Positions 25,392-33,651 of a stretch of DNA of 34,139 nt are shown piece after piece. Position 1 is the stretch's first letter. Each line of letters starts with the position of its first letter. Origin of the DNA: Candidatus Wolbachia massiliensis (lineage in GTDB: Bacteria > Pseudomonadota > Alphaproteobacteria > Rickettsiales > Anaplasmataceae). The stretch lies in the NCBI RefSeq assembly GCF_014771645.1, contig NZ_CP061738.1, positions 173,270-207,408 on the forward strand, in the 5' to 3' direction. Both the position numbers and the translations under genes were made by a program. Under the pieces are notes generated by a model. It saw only the letters and a list, made by a program, of their open reading frames with translations. It made no database searches and was not told the DNA's origin.

Positions 25392-28172
25392 ATGGTTATT
25401 GCTGAAGCTATCAACGGGCAAAGTAAACAAGCGAGCAAAAAGCTAGAAGAGAAATTAAGTCCTGGACAAGAGTGGTCAGAAACAGACAAACTATTGGATG
25501 AAGAGTACGAGTTAATTAAAAAATATTTATGGGTTCCATCTGAATTAAATGGAGGTAGATCTCTAGTTGATGGTCAATGTTCATTTGAGGAGCTGGTGTG
25601 TATATGGCTTGCTCATACAACAAATTTGAACGAGAATCAAAAAAAGTTAAATAAAGAATTACTAAAAACTCTTAAGGGTATAGGTTCTTATCTTCATGAG
25701 TACGATACTAAAAAACTTGAAAATTTTTTAAAAAATAACAAGGACGATCAAGATTTAAAAGTTGTTCTTAACCTTAAAAGGGGAGAGTCAGGATTAACGT
25801 TATTGCATGCTGCTTCAAGACTCAATGATGATCAGAGCGGTCCTACTTTAGTCAATTTACTTCTACAAGCAGGGGCTGATCCTAATATAGAAAGCAATGA
25901 AGGGAAAACACCTTTACATTATGCTGCTGATAGTAACTATAGGTATCTCACTATAAATCTACTCTTGGAGGGAAAAGCTGATCCTAACATACGGGACAAT
26001 AAACGAAAAACCCCATTACAAACTGCTATTGATAATAATAACTGCCACATTTTAGAATGCTTCTTAACTGACAATCAGAAAAAGTTGAGTAAAGAGCTGT
26101 ATGATATACTTTTAGGTATACTCTCGCCTGAAGATTATAAAAAACCTCATGTTATAGGTGAAGTTTTTAATCGTCAGGCTATTGAAAATTTAGGCAAGTT
26201 TCTGGATAAACATAAGAATAGTCAGGATCTCAAAATGATTTTCATTGTTCAGGATAGAGTAGGTATGTCAAAAGTACTTAGTTATGCTAGAGCTACTTGC
26301 AAAGAAGCAGTGGATTTACTTCTAAAGGCAGGAGCAACTGATCCTAAAAAAGATGCAAATATGTGCAATAAGAAGAAAAAGTGTTTGCTTCCACCTAGGA
26401 CTTTATGGAGTATCCCAAACCAACAGATAGTGCTAGGTGGATTTTTAAATGACATATCTCAAGTTGAAAGTATGGATCAACTGGAAAAAGTTGTAGATAG
26501 AGCTATAGATTTCGGAGTAATGTTAAATTTCGCTAAAAAATCTTCTCAAGGTGAAAAGTACAACTTTACAGATTATGTAATAAAAGAAATTAGTAGATTA
26601 GAAAAGAATCCTAAAGTTGCAAGTGATATAGTATGTAAGTTGGTATCGTGGGGAGCAGCGTGCTATACTAAAAACAGTATAGATGTAATTGGCGAACTGG
26701 AATTAGAATTTAAAGATCACAAAGCTAATATGATAAAAGCTCATGAAAAGTATGTTAATTGTACTCAGAAATTCCTGAAAATCGCAAAAAATGCGACCAA
26801 CGGCAAGTTAAATCGTGCAAAAATGGATAACGCTACTTTTTACTTAGAATATTCAGAGGACAGTACAATAGATGTTGCACAAATTACAGATGGAACAAGG
26901 GATTTAGGGCTAACCCATGGAGATGTAAAGTGTGGAAGAAATATAGTAAAGATCGGTAATAGTGAAGTAGAGATTATCACAAAAGATGGTGTAAGGAATT
27001 ACACAGATCTTACAGAAGGTGGTGATATAGTATTAACTTTCTATACCATTCAGGGGGAACTAGAGGTCAGGTTATATCCTGATACACAAAATAAAGATCT
27101 AATAAGAGTAGAGGTGAACGATCAAGATTTACTGGAGGAATTAAAAAATTGTAACGAAAAAATAGGTAAGAATTGCTTACTAGGGGGGTTACCAATTGAT
27201 CAAGCCATAGAACGAGGTTTCTTTACTAGATCAGGAAAACTTTGTCAATATTCCGAAACAGTTAGTTCAGCTGCTCAAACTGTAAATGAAAAGCAACAAC
27301 TATTACAGGATTTACGCTATATTGAGTCTAATATTGTAAAAAAGAAGAAGAATTTTGACATAAAAACTCACCTGGTAGAAATCTTTAAAACTTTATCTAG
27401 ATTCTGTGAAGAAAAAGGGGATATTTCTAAAACAGACTTAGCTAAAGCAGCAGAAAAGGAAAGTAAAAAATTGGGGTTAGAAGGTAAATATAACTGGAGT
27501 AAGATTTTTGGTTTAGAGAAAGGAGTTATTGAAAAAGCAGAAAAACAAGGTGATAAAGAACAAAAATCAAACATACCTGATAATTTCTATTTAGGACAAG
27601 CAATTGAAGATGGAAACTGTTTTTTTGATTCGTTTAGACAAGAACTAGAACAACAATTAGGGATAAAAGCTACTGTTGAGCAATTGCGACAATATTGTAA
27701 AGAGTTTGCACGAAATAACCCACCAGAATGGTTCATAAATGCTATTACTAACAGTCATGATAATAATGGCGTGGTGCGTAGGGAAACTCCAGATTTTTAT
27801 GCAAAAAATATTCTAAATAACAATAGATGGGGTGATCCTGAGGTTGAAGGTAGAATACTTTGCGGAAAGTATGGTGTAAAATTGCATGTTGTAGAGAGTA
27901 ATCCATTACATGCTACTGATGAACAACAAGATCCATCCTTGCATCAACTAATAGATAGTTTAGGATCAAGAAGTACAGGTGAGTATAATAGGATAGATTA
28001 TGATGACAATAATGTCTTACATATAGTAAATAAGGGACATGATCATTTTGAACCACTGTTTAATAGTAATAAAATCTTGGCAAAATGCTATTCAAGCTTA
28101 CCAAGGTGTAGTATGGACGAGTTAAAGATAGAATCTCACCAACATAAGTCACTACTTGTAAGTGGATCATAG
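25392..28172 (+). CDS. Ankyrin repeat protein with C-terminal OTU-like cysteine protease domain
   Basis: 926 aa, four parts. (1) An N-terminal helical part, about 1-130. (2) Ankyrin repeats, about 131-235 (TLLHAASRL, TPLHYAADSN and TPLQTAIDNNN, each followed by a GADPN/KADPN-type turn). (3) A module at about 350-620 that is shared with the protein at 31579-32673 (see findings). (4) An OTU domain with Asp740-Gly-Asn-Cys743 as the DGNC nucleophile motif and His885 in GHDHFEPL as likely catalytic base. OTU proteases cleave ubiquitin or ubiquitin-like chains, so a host target is probable. The frame ends at 28172, but the next 41 codons (28171-28293) stay open in the +1 frame, so the C-terminus may be truncated. 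It has no recognisable signal peptide; secretion is inferred. Confidence 0.85.
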   Translation: MVIAEAINGQSKQASKKLEEKLSPGQEWSETDKLLDEEYELIKKYLWVPSELNGGRSLVDGQCSFEELVCIWLAHTTNLNENQKKLNKELLKTLKGIGSYLHEYDTKKLENFLKNNKDDQDLKVVLNLKRGESGLTLLHAASRLNDDQSGPTLVNLLLQAGADPNIESNEGKTPLHYAADSNYRYLTINLLLEGKADPNIRDNKRKTPLQTAIDNNNCHILECFLTDNQKKLSKELYDILLGILSPEDYKKPHVIGEVFNRQAIENLGKFLDKHKNSQDLKMIFIVQDRVGMSKVLSYARATCKEAVDLLLKAGATDPKKDANMCNKKKKCLLPPRTLWSIPNQQIVLGGFLNDISQVESMDQLEKVVDRAIDFGVMLNFAKKSSQGEKYNFTDYVIKEISRLEKNPKVASDIVCKLVSWGAACYTKNSIDVIGELELEFKDHKANMIKAHEKYVNCTQKFLKIAKNATNGKLNRAKMDNATFYLEYSEDSTIDVAQITDGTRDLGLTHGDVKCGRNIVKIGNSEVEIITKDGVRNYTDLTEGGDIVLTFYTIQGELEVRLYPDTQNKDLIRVEVNDQDLLEELKNCNEKIGKNCLLGGLPIDQAIERGFFTRSGKLCQYSETVSSAAQTVNEKQQLLQDLRYIESNIVKKKKNFDIKTHLVEIFKTLSRFCEEKGDISKTDLAKAAEKESKKLGLEGKYNWSKIFGLEKGVIEKAEKQGDKEQKSNIPDNFYLGQAIEDGNCFFDSFRQELEQQLGIKATVEQLRQYCKEFARNNPPEWFINAITNSHDNNGVVRRETPDFYAKNILNNNRWGDPEVEGRILCGKYGVKLHVVESNPLHATDEQQDPSLHQLIDSLGSRSTGEYNRIDYDDNNVLHIVNKGHDHFEPLFNSNKILAKCYSSLPRCSMDELKIESHQHKSLLVSGS

Positions 28173-28296
28173 CTCCGTATATGACTTGTTACACAGCAAT
28201 GATGGAGGAAGTTTATTTAGATGGTTAAAAAAGAATTTACTTAGCACTTATGAATTTTCAAGTACGCTTTCAGGTTCAAAGGAAGCTGTAGATTAG
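28171..28296 (+). pseudogene. Probable displaced C-terminal tail of the OTU protein
   Basis: Directly after the OTU stop, the +1 frame reads SVYDLLHSNDGGSLFRWLKK and continues through NLLSTYEFSSTLSGSK to a TAG at 28294-28296. The composition is protein-like. One extra base near 28168-28171 would explain the shift. It has no start codon or ribosome binding site of its own suited to independent expression. Confidence 0.5.
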
Positions 28297-28391
28297 TCCA
28301 CATGTACTACTTTCTCGAGTTGTATGCTGGGATTTAGAGTATTGTACGTTGCATTTTTCGATTTCTATAGAATTTTTCCCCAGATCTATTA

Positions 28392-29472
28392 TTAAAATGT
28401 GCAGCTAAAATTCGATACATTTTCTGCCATTGTCGTATCTAGCATGCTAAAATCTTCGTCATTTATATTGATATTTTTGCATAATTGAGTGTCAGCTTTT
28501 ATAACATTGATTTGCTTTTTTACATCAATCTTGACTTCCTCAACATCTTTTGGAATGGCCCTTCGTATCAGCTCCTTCTGGCACGTACTCTTTCTGTTAC
28601 TTTTGTAAATTAAGACGCCATTCCTTACAATTTTTCCATCTGCTCACTCCACAACACCGGTATTTCTCTCAAATCAACTAATTTCAAATTTCTTGGCTGC
28701 CTCCCATTTACTATATCTTCTTTAATCTTTGGTGCTAAATAATTTCACCTTTTCTTTCCCTATTAAGAACTTCACAAACTCAAGATTTTCATGGTTATAA
28801 CTGACAGCATGGTGCACAGCCATCTTCTCGACGTACATAATTAACATTAGCCCCTTTATCAAGTTGAGCTTCTACTCCACTGCGGTCTTTTCTCTTGACA
28901 GCATCAAGAAGTAATTCATTTCTTAGTAAACTTTCAACTTCTTCATGTCCTCCATCATTTGCAAGTTCCAATGGTGATCTATTATTGGAATTTTTAATAT
29001 CAATTCTTGCTCCTTTTTCTATGAGAAACTCTACAGCTGATAAATGGCCTTCCTTGGCAGCATAGTAGACTGATCTGTAGTTTTAGAATTATTAATATTA
29101 GAATTATTAATAAATGATTCTTGTTGTTGCTTTTCTATTAGAAGCTTTACAATTCCTAGATATCCTTTATTGGTAGCATAATGCAAAGGAGTCCAATTGT
29201 TTTTACCTTTTGTACCAACTTCTACTCCCTTATTAAGAGAAAATTTTACAATATCGATATTTCAAAAATCAGCTGCAATATGAATAGGCTTGTTTTCGTC
29301 ATTAGTTTTAGCGTTAAAACTTACACCTTTATTATTTACTAAAAATTTTGTTACTTCTAAGCTATCAAACTTAGCTGGATGGTGCACAGCCACCTTGACC
29401 AAAAAATCATCCCCCTATCGCGTTCTTATCATTATGCCTTATACGCTGTATTACACCTTCAGATATAGTCAT
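28392..29472 (-). pseudogene. Decayed ankyrin repeat gene
   Basis: An ATG at 29472 with GGAGG just upstream starts MTISEGVIQRIRHNDKN and soon stops. Ankyrin pieces follow in changing frames: KFDSLEVTKFLVNNKGVSFN, WTPLHYATNKGYLGIVKLL, YYAAKEGHLSAVEFLIEKGA, SPLELANDGGHEEVESLL and LEFVKFLIGKE. A non-ankyrin tail (AIPKDVEEVKIDVKKQINV) ends in TAA at 28394-28392. At least two frameshifts and two or three stops are present, so no full protein is possible. About five ankyrin units can be counted. It converges with the OTU gene. 29473-29690 has no gene I can support. Confidence 0.8.
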
Positions 29473-29690
29473 TGCTAACCTCCAACATCCTTGCTAATAA
29501 ACCCTCGCTAAAACTGCCGAAAAGACTTTATAAGTTAATATTCTAAATCTCAATATTTTATGGTGCAGGTTTTTATTTTTAAAACATTATACTTTGTGTA
29601 GGGTATAACTACACGCATCGAAGTGAAAGAAAAGCAAAATGATGAAGAAAATGAAAGTTTAAGTTTTCTTCAACGACTCAAGGAGAGAAT

Positions 29691-30065
29691 TTATGCTTTA
29701 AAGCCTGTATTAGCAAGAGCCTTAATCACTAAATGAACAATGTCACGCAGAGTTTCATCCTCAATTTTTCTATATTCCCTCACTAGCCTTGATATTTCTT
29801 CGCTGCCTACATCGCTATGGAAGGCCTTATCATGTAAGTCTTCAGAGGCTTTGGTAAAAAAATACGACATATCAACCGATAGTACTTCTGCTAATTTATA
29901 TAACCTATCAACTACAAGCCTAATCTCTCCGCTTTCATATCCTTGTACATGCTGAAATGAAATTTCAAGCTTTTTTCCTAAGTCTCTTTGACTAAAACCA
30001 CACATTAGCCTTCTTTTCCTTATTCTTTCACCTATTTGTTTATCGATAGGATGTTGTATAGTCAT
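29691..30065 (-). CDS. XRE-family transcriptional regulator, pair 1 second gene
   Basis: 124 aa. A Cro/CI-type helix-turn-helix (IGERIRKRRLMCGFSQRDLG, then EISFQHVQGYESGE) is followed by LYKLAEVLSVDMSYFF and a C-terminal helical part. It is the close counterpart of 32810-33181. It starts 22 bases after the stop of the gene at 30088-30417. It likely represses nearby genes, but no operator has been identified. Confidence 0.88.
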   Translation of the reverse strand: MTIQHPIDKQIGERIRKRRLMCGFSQRDLGKKLEISFQHVQGYESGEIRLVVDRLYKLAEVLSVDMSYFFTKASEDLHDKAFHSDVGSEEISRLVREYRKIEDETLRDIVHLVIKALANTGFKA

Positions 30066-30087
30066 TTTACGTATCAGGTAATATTAA

Positions 30088-30417
30088 CTATGTATTATCA
30101 CTTTGAGAAAAAGATTTTACCAATATATAAACTGCACTACGTAACCTTTTGCTCTTAATTTCGTTATATCCTTTGACTAACTTTAGTATTTCTTCATCAT
30201 AAGCTTCATGTGAGTCAGTGTGCATATCAGTAAAAAAGTTAGCAACATCTATCGATAGTGCTTTTGCTAAATCATATAATCTACTGGCCAAAACACAATT
30301 TGAACCATTTTCGTACTTTTGTATCTGTTTATACGAAACACCTATTCTCTTTCCCAATTCGGTCTGTGTCAAAGCACGATCTAACCTAAGTTGTTTTATT
30401 TTTTTACCTAATTGCAC
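30088..30417 (-). CDS. XRE-family transcriptional regulator, pair 1 first gene
   Basis: 109 aa. One helix-turn-helix (LGKKIKQLRLDRALTQTELG, then IGVSYKQIQKYENG), the LYDLAKALSIDVANFF linker and a short helical tail ending VYILVKSFSQSDNT. Counterpart of 33216-33548. The two proteins of a pair are themselves related, so they may form mixed dimers; that is inference. Confidence 0.88.
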   Translation of the reverse strand: MQLGKKIKQLRLDRALTQTELGKRIGVSYKQIQKYENGSNCVLASRLYDLAKALSIDVANFFTDMHTDSHEAYDEEILKLVKGYNEIKSKRLRSAVYILVKSFSQSDNT

Positions 30418-30468
30418 TTTTCACCTCTTATTCAAATTTACAACAAATTTTATGAAGTGGAAAAAAAG

Positions 30469-31401
30469 CTAGCAAAGTAATTGCTTTAATAATTTCTGCC
30501 TCTCGCTAATTAAATCGTTTGGCCTTACGTATTTTTTCTCAATTTCCCTCATCTCTTTTTCTCGTTCTGCAATGCTATTTCGTATTACTTCAGCCGAGTA
30601 TCTGCTTTTGCCACTTGCAAACTCTGATCTTAATCTTCTAACCTTGTATTCGAGCTCAGCAAATCTTTCGTGTTGCTCAAGAAGTTCTATCATATGACTA
30701 ATTTCAGAGTTTAGCTTTTTTTCCTCAACATCTCTTACAATAAAAGAAAGTAGAAGCTTATCTATTTGGTAATCAATATTTGGTTGAGCAGCAAATAGAT
30801 CAATTATGGCTTTTACGTCAGTAGGATTTGTAACTAGTAAGTTAAAATTACTACATAAAAAACTATAGAACTTTATCGTCTTCTCAAGATAATTTTTCAT
30901 ATCTTGTGATAATTGCAATTCTTTGTGAATTCCTGACAGCAATATTTTCAATTCTTCCAAGTATTTCGTGTCAAAATTACTTACTTCTGTAGGTGAAAGG
31001 ATCATTAGCAGCTTTTTTACAAGCTCAACATCATTTAACTTTACTGCATTATAAAGAGCTTTTTCTTTATCTTCTTTTAAATCATAAAGCTCTGATGAGT
31101 TATCTATGCTGAATAGATATTCAGTATTTCCTTGAGGAGAGTAGATTAAAATGTCCACTTCTCTTAGCGGGTGATCATCATTAAACTTTTCTAGTAACTG
31201 CTTATCGGTAGTTTCCTCTATTGCTACAACTGCTTTGCTTACCTCTTTCAACTTTGCAATATCATCTCTTGAGTTTTCAAGTATATCTTTAGCCTTGTCT
31301 AGCAGCTGCTCATATAGAACTATTTTTTCTTCATCATCAAGTAGCTGACAATGCTTTTTCAGCTTTTCAGTAGAGTAAGATAGGATATCCATTTTTTTCA
31401 A
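30469..31401 (-). CDS. Helical protein of unknown function
   Basis: 310 aa that I do not recognise. It is rich in Glu, Lys and Leu and predicted by eye to be helical. One ankyrin-like helix pair may be present (EKALYNAVKLNDVELVKKLL). The C-terminal third (LEQHERFAELEYKVRRLRSE ... ERQKLLKQLL) has a coiled-coil pattern. It has no signal peptide or membrane helix. The stop is 51 bases before regulator pair 1 on the same strand. It is divergent from the gene at 31579 over a 177-bp AT-rich gap. Confidence 0.75.
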   Translation of the reverse strand: MKKMDILSYSTEKLKKHCQLLDDEEKIVLYEQLLDKAKDILENSRDDIAKLKEVSKAVVAIEETTDKQLLEKFNDDHPLREVDILIYSPQGNTEYLFSIDNSSELYDLKEDKEKALYNAVKLNDVELVKKLLMILSPTEVSNFDTKYLEELKILLSGIHKELQLSQDMKNYLEKTIKFYSFLCSNFNLLVTNPTDVKAIIDLFAAQPNIDYQIDKLLLSFIVRDVEEKKLNSEISHMIELLEQHERFAELEYKVRRLRSEFASGKSRYSAEVIRNSIAEREKEMREIEKKYVRPNDLISERQKLLKQLLC

Positions 31402-31578
31402 TTTTACGATTACGATACCCCATTTTTGTTGAAACTGAAATAATTTTTATAGGATGTGTTTTTCTAGTGTAGATACCCGCAAAACTTGTTATTATAATAT
31501 ACAGTAAATCTATAAGTCGTATAATATTAACAATTAAATAATATTTATCACGATATGATCGAATAGTAATGAAATTAA

Positions 31579-32673
31579 GTGAGGGTTACAATGAAAAAAA
31601 TAAATGGTAAAAAATTGTCTAGTAAAATGTTAAAAGCGGTAGAGCGAATAGCAAAAGAAGGGTTATTACCTAATTTTATAAAAGCTGCTCCAACAGCAAA
31701 TAAAAAGATTAGTAAATTACCTGTCTTAACATATCCTGAGGAGCTCAATCCATTTCGATCAGCTTTATGCAAGATAAGGCTAAGTGAATATGAAAATGTG
31801 AAATTAAATGAATTCTTGGAAAAAGCTATTGCAGCTGAAAATCTAGACAAATTAAGTAAAATCGTCGATGAAGCTTTGGATTTAGGAATAAGAGTAAACG
31901 CTCGCAACGAAGATGGCTTTAGCTTCACTAACGTTACAATGTTTAAGATGTATCGTGATGAATTCAAAGAAAATAAACAAGAAGATATAATCAGAAAGTT
32001 AGCCTTACATGGAGCAGATTTTAATGTACAAGTTGATAAGAAAATAGCTGAAATGTATCAAAAAGTGCAAAAAGAAATTGAGCCACAAATATATAGTAGG
32101 CTCAAGAAACTTAGGGAAGTTGGAGAAGACGCTACTATAGAAGGAACTGTTGAAGATGTAGAAATCGATAATAAGACCTTCTATATTGAATTTTCACATA
32201 GCTGCATAGTTGATGTTGCCAAAGTTGTAGAAGGTGCAAAAAATTTGGGCTTAAGTAAAGGAGACTTAAACCTTGGCGGTAGTATCATAAAAATAGGTGA
32301 TGGTGAAGTTGAGGTCAAAACTGGGAAAGACGGTAAAAGAAATTACGTAGATATATCCGATAACAGCGCTTTTACAGTAACACTTTGCACTAGCCTAGGA
32401 GAGCTAAATTTAATGGTATATCATGACACAGAAGACTATCATCAAGTACAAGTTGAGGTAGAAGATGAAGAAATGTGGAACGAGTTGCAAGAAATAGGAG
32501 AAATCGTAGGAAAGGGTTGTTTATTTGGTGGAATGTCTGTTAAAGAAGTAGTGGAAAAAGGCAGCTTTACTAGATGTGGAAGGTGGGGCGACCAAAATTC
32601 TAAAAGTAGTGAGACCTTTTCTTGGGTGAGCAAATTAAAAGATACCAAAACGACATCTGTAGGACGTTCTTGA
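31579..32673 (+). CDS. Protein of unknown function sharing a module with the OTU protein
   Basis: 364 aa that match no family I know. After a basic N-terminus (MKKINGKKLSSKMLK), residues about 75-330 align with residues 350-620 of the OTU protein. Shared landmarks are LDKLSKIVDEALDLGIRVN against MDQLEKVVDRAIDFGVMLN, KTFYIEF against ATFYLEY, IIKIGDGEVEV against IVKIGNSEVEI, GKDGKRNYVD against KDGVRNYTD, and CLFGG ... GSFTRCG against CLLGG ... GFFTRSG. It ends with a Ser/Thr-rich tail and has no protease part. GAGGG precedes ATG. It is the only plus-strand gene between the two regulator pairs. Confidence 0.8.
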   Translation: MRVTMKKINGKKLSSKMLKAVERIAKEGLLPNFIKAAPTANKKISKLPVLTYPEELNPFRSALCKIRLSEYENVKLNEFLEKAIAAENLDKLSKIVDEALDLGIRVNARNEDGFSFTNVTMFKMYRDEFKENKQEDIIRKLALHGADFNVQVDKKIAEMYQKVQKEIEPQIYSRLKKLREVGEDATIEGTVEDVEIDNKTFYIEFSHSCIVDVAKVVEGAKNLGLSKGDLNLGGSIIKIGDGEVEVKTGKDGKRNYVDISDNSAFTVTLCTSLGELNLMVYHDTEDYHQVQVEVEDEEMWNELQEIGEIVGKGCLFGGMSVKEVVEKGSFTRCGRWGDQNSKSSETFSWVSKLKDTKTTSVGRS

Positions 32674-32677
32674 TTGG

Positions 32678-32699
32678 TGGCTATGTTTTTACATAGCCA
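32678..32699 (+). terminator. Hairpin after the 364-residue gene
   Basis: TGGCTATGT and ACATAGCCA form a perfect 9-bp stem with a TTTT loop, starting 5 bases after the stop. There is no T-run after it, so Rho-independent termination is uncertain. Confidence 0.4.
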
Positions 32700-32809
32700 T
32701 AATTATTGCAAAGTAAAGTAGTTCTTGAATTTTAATCAAAATTACCATAAAAAATTTACCTTAACTAGCATTGCTTGTAGAAGTGGATTGAAGATATATT
32801 CAGGCAATA

Positions 32810-33181
32810 TTATTTATTGGCAAGCGCTTTTATCACTGAATGCACAATATCACGCAACGTTTCATCCTTAATTTTCCTGTATTCCCTCACTAGCCTTGAT
32901 ATTTCTTCACTACCCACATCGCTACAAAAGGCCTTATCGTGTAAGTCTTCAGAAGCTTTGGTAAAAAAATATGACATATCAACGGACAAAGCTTCTGCCA
33001 AATTATACAATCTATCAATTACAAGCCTTACCTCTCCAGTTTCATATCCTTGTATATGCTGAAATGAAATTCCGAGCTTTTTTCCTAAGTCTCTTTGGCT
33101 AAAACCGCATATTAACCTTCTCTTCCTTATTCTTTCACCTATTTGTTTATCAATAGGATGTTGTTCATCTTGTACAATCAT
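32810..33181 (-). CDS. XRE-family transcriptional regulator, pair 2 second gene
   Basis: 123 aa. Nearly the same as the protein at 29691-30065 (HPIDKQIGERIRKRRL, FSQRDLGKKLGISFQHIQGY, SYFFTKASEDLHDKAF, GSEEISRLVREYRKI). The N-terminus has a few extra residues (MIVQDEQ). It follows the pair-2 first gene by 34 bases. Confidence 0.88.
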   Translation of the reverse strand: MIVQDEQHPIDKQIGERIRKRRLICGFSQRDLGKKLGISFQHIQGYETGEVRLVIDRLYNLAEALSVDMSYFFTKASEDLHDKAFCSDVGSEEISRLVREYRKIKDETLRDIVHSVIKALANK

Positions 33182-33215
33182 TTATTAATATATTAACTGA
33201 GGTATTGAAGCAATA

Positions 33216-33548
33216 CTAACTCTCATTGTAACTTTGAGAAAAAGATTTTACCAATATATAAACTACGCTACGTAACCTTTTGCTTTTAATTTCATTATAT
33301 CCTTTGACTAATTTTAGTATTTCTTCATCATAAGTTTCATGTGAGTCGACATGCACATCAGTAAAAAAATCAGCCACATTAATCGATAGTGCTTTTGCTA
33401 AGTCGTATAGCCTACTGGCCAAAATTTGGTTTGAACTATTTTCGTACCTTTGTATTTGTCTATACGAAACGCCTATTTTCTTTCCCAACTCAGTTTGTGT
33501 TAAACCACAGTATAATCTAAGTTCTTTTATTTTTTTGCCTAATTCCAC
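33216..33548 (-). CDS. XRE-family transcriptional regulator, pair 2 first gene
   Basis: 110 aa. Counterpart of 30088-30417 (LTQTELGKKIGVSYRQIQRY, ASRLYDLAKALSINVADFF, EEILKLVKGYNEIKSKRL). Helix-turn-helix at about residues 15-40. It lies downstream of radC, beyond that gene's strong terminator, so it probably has its own promoter. Confidence 0.88.
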   Translation of the reverse strand: MELGKKIKELRLYCGLTQTELGKKIGVSYRQIQRYENSSNQILASRLYDLAKALSINVADFFTDVHVDSHETYDEEILKLVKGYNEIKSKRLRSVVYILVKSFSQSYNES

Positions 33549-33606
33549 CTTTCATTACTAATTTTAGCTGCTCAAGCTTATATTGAATTTTTTAATTTAT
33601 GAAGTG

Positions 33607-33640
33607 AAAAAAAAGAAGGAGAGCTAGAGAACTCTCCTTC
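33607..33640 (-). terminator. Rho-independent terminator of radC
   Basis: On the minus strand GAAGGAGAG (33640-33632) pairs perfectly with CTCTCCTTC (33623-33615) over an 8-base loop and is followed by eight T (33614-33607). It lies about 12 bases past the radC stop. Confidence 0.85.
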
Positions 33641-33651
33641 CAGTCTACAGA

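Noticed and set aside
29600-29740. Short plus-strand reading frame with LSFLQRLKERIYALKPVLAR
   Set aside because: About 45 codons, no start or ribosome binding site, and its end is antisense to the XRE gene; no similarity I could recognise.
25392-32673. Interpretation as a CidA-CidB type cytoplasmic incompatibility operon
   Set aside because: The genes are not a co-directional A-B pair, and I see neither Ulp1 nor PD-(D/E)XK nuclease signatures; only an OTU protease is supported.
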